Assembly (NCBI RefSeq): GCF_021729155.1
Contig: NZ_JAJQYA010000001.1
Coordinates: 310,001-374,000 of the forward strand
Length of the DNA stretch: 64,000 nt
Direction of reading: 5' to 3'
Source: Membranihabitans marinus
Lineage (GTDB): Bacteria > Bacteroidota > Bacteroidia > Chitinophagales > Saprospiraceae
Shown: positions 62,586 to 64,000 of the stretch, one piece after another
Layout of the letters: each line of letters opens with the position of its first letter
Position numbering within the stretch: position 1 is the first letter of the stretch
Translations under genes and position numbers: made by a program
Notes under the pieces: model-generated
What the model was told of the DNA's origin: nothing
Database searches by the model: none
The model's input: the letters and a program-made list of their open reading frames with translations, nothing else

Positions 62586-64000
62586 ATGCTTAATAAAGTA
62601 TGGTACAGACTTTCTATGTTTATTATTTGGGCGAAGGAAACAGCAAGACATGTAAAGCTTTCTGTATTGAATTTATCCTATGAGAAATTCCTGATTTATA
62701 CCCTATTTTTACTTCTTTCAGGACAGACAAGTGCACAAAGCCCACATCCGGTTTTGGATTGGTCGACTTATTTTGGAGGTACTACAGGGAATAGGGGCTT
62801 ACATTACGTCGTAGGAGATGATGGATCTACCTATTTTGGATCAGTAGTGGTGTCGGGAGGATGGGATGGAGATGCGAATTATGGTGATGGAGGTACAGTG
62901 ACTACGCCAGATGCATGGCAAACCGACTTTGGTACAGCCAATAATCCTTTCTCTAATAGTCTTATAGGTAAGTTTTCACCGGATGGTGAACTTGAATATT
63001 CATCATATTTGAGGACGAATCATTCGGACCAGGTTATAGCTATTGGACAAGATGATGATTATGTGTATTATCTATGTAATATATATTCAGCAAAAAATGA
63101 GCCGTCTAACCCTATTACAGTGCAGACTACAGCCAATAATTTTGGATTGGCTTCACGAAACAATTCATTATTTTGCTATTTAGCTAAGGTGGAGAAATCG
63201 ACAATGACACCGGTATTGGTCACTGAATTGCCAGGTTCAGAGCATGGTTTTTTAGGATCGGGTTCATATATATATAGTCCCAGAGATGAAAATATCGGAA
63301 TTGTAGCCGAAGATGGCTATGCCTATATTACAAATACAAGGTTAAAGTACGGCAATTCCAATAAAGATTCATGGGGTTATGTGATTAAACCAGATAATAC
63401 CGGGGTATTGTTACCCGGACTCGATAATGCGGGAAAACCCAACTTAGGTATTGAAATAGGACGGCAAATGATTGCTGAGAATGGCGATTTAATACTGTTA
63501 GGTGCAGCCAAAGGGAACAGTGGCGATTTTTTGACGACTGACGGTACCGATTTTGCTGGACCGAATAATACATATGATATGTTTTTAAGACGATATGACC
63601 GAAATGGGAATCTCGTTTTTTCAACTCTCTTTGGTGGAAGTAATTCCGAAAAAACACGTATGGCCGAAACTTACCGGTCTGTAATGAATCTAGTAGAATT
63701 GCCCAATGGGAATATTGTCGTTTCGGGAATGACGCTTTCTAATGATATAGTCTATTCTGATGGAACAATTGATGATGACACCCGAGATGATATTTTTATG
63801 GTGACCTACGATGGTCAAGGTCAAAAGTTGTGGACAAAAGCCTATATATTTTCTAATGTTTATACGCGCTATCTTACGCTTGAACCTCATCCTGATGGAG
63901 AAAGTGTAATCGTATATTCTGTTATTTTTCAAGGTTCTGATAATGATTTTGAAATAACTGCAGATGCCATTCAACCAGACCCAGGAGACAGATTTGATCT
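62586..64000 (+). CDS. Large secreted beta-propeller (SBBP-type) surface protein, N-terminal part
   Basis: The frame is open from the ATG at 62586 to the window end (471 codons, no stop), so the gene continues beyond it. A long N-terminus with a hydrophobic stretch (FLIYTLFLLLSGQTSAQ, about residues 37-53) is a signal peptide with an extended n-region. The mature part opens SPHPVLDWSTYFGGTTG and repeats such blades (LIGKFSPDGELEYSSYL, LRRYDRNGNLVFSTLFGGSNSE, MVTYDGQGQKLWTKAY), the pattern of SBBP-type propellers. Such proteins in Bacteroidota usually end in a type IX sorting domain, which cannot be seen here. Its role is unknown; adhesion or surface structure is common for the type. Confidence 0.8.
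   Translation, partial: MLNKVWYRLSMFIIWAKETARHVKLSVLNLSYEKFLIYTLFLLLSGQTSAQSPHPVLDWSTYFGGTTGNRGLHYVVGDDGSTYFGSVVVSGGWDGDANYGDGGTVTTPDAWQTDFGTANNPFSNSLIGKFSPDGELEYSSYLRTNHSDQVIAIGQDDDYVYYLCNIYSAKNEPSNPITVQTTANNFGLASRNNSLFCYLAKVEKSTMTPVLVTELPGSEHGFLGSGSYIYSPRDENIGIVAEDGYAYITNTRLKYGNSNKDSWGYVIKPDNTGVLLPGLDNAGKPNLGIEIGRQMIAENGDLILLGAAKGNSGDFLTTDGTDFAGPNNTYDMFLRRYDRNGNLVFSTLFGGSNSEKTRMAETYRSVMNLVELPNGNIVVSGMTLSNDIVYSDGTIDDDTRDDIFMVTYDGQGQKLWTKAYIFSNVYTRYLTLEPHPDGESVIVYSVIFQGSDNDFEITADAIQPDPGDRFD

Noticed and set aside
1-64000. CRISPR arrays, tRNA or rRNA genes, prophage or integrase genes
   Set aside because: None was recognised on reading; the repeats present are palindromic elements and a sulfatase duplication, not spacer arrays. 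A tRNA scan was not possible here.

Overview
The window looks like a chromosomal segment of a free-living, probably marine member of the Bacteroidota. It is AT-rich and has two SusC/SusD outer-membrane uptake pairs, a FecI-type sigma factor with a FecR anti-sigma factor, many lipoproteins and secreted hydrolases, promoters of the TTTG / TAnnTTTG type, and, at the right edge, a beta-propeller surface protein of the kind often exported by type IX secretion. The gene mix (secreted sugar oxidoreductases, DUF1080, a PVC-type cytochrome, sulfatase) fits a Saprospiria- or Cytophagia-like polysaccharide degrader. That placement is inference; no rRNA gene is present.

Layout. 1-7.2 kb is mostly housekeeping: the start of a TrpF-like barrel gene, an alkyltransferase-like protein, a small conserved protein, recA with a clear promoter and terminator, a DUF1080 protein, a sugar:H+ symporter, a ModF-like double ABC ATPase and a small-conductance-channel-like membrane protein. 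7.8-10.9 kb holds two Tat-exported Gfo/Idh/MocA oxidoreductases, each followed by a strong terminator. 11-24.5 kb is a polysaccharide-utilisation-like locus: a FecI sigma factor and a TPR protein on the minus strand, then on the plus strand FecR, SusC (with STN domain), SusD, a second SusC, a second SusD and a DUF1735-type lipoprotein, closed by a terminator. 24.8-33 kb encodes a beta-propeller glycosidase-like lipoprotein, a secreted M20 amidohydrolase, a double-GNAT protein, a ceramidase-like protein, a GntP permease, a 3-hydroxybutyrate-dehydrogenase-like SDR and a secreted alpha/beta hydrolase. 33.2-41.9 kb is a tightly packed, partly overlapping operon: TIM-barrel epimerase, PVC-type cytochrome dehydrogenase, SDR, ROK protein, SIS protein, FAD oxidoreductase and phosphotriesterase-like hydrolase. 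It looks like an uncharacterised sugar or sugar-acid pathway. A minus-strand dgoK-dgoA pair (KDGal kinase and aldolase) faces it.

44-49.6 kb is accessory and scarred: a sulfatase, a Cys-rich lipoprotein with a small membrane partner, palindromic repeats, and a 3' fragment of a second sulfatase that is almost identical to the first over about 384 bp but diverged at both ends. 49.6-54 kb has a GH95-like glycosidase and an alpha/beta-hydrolase-SGNH fusion. 54-62 kb is a minus-strand run: endonuclease/phosphatase lipoprotein, DUF922-like protein, FAD monooxygenase, then a second sugar operon (six-hairpin glycosidase-like lipoprotein, AGE epimerase, sugar symporter). The right edge holds an incomplete beta-propeller surface protein.

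The most unusual non-coding signal is a structured repeat. Three copies (47.2 kb, and two in tandem at 57 kb) share loop sequences and spacers, while the stems differ completely yet remain perfectly paired. The tandem pair sits inside an element with terminal inverted repeats that are shared with a second, shorter element at 49.35 kb.
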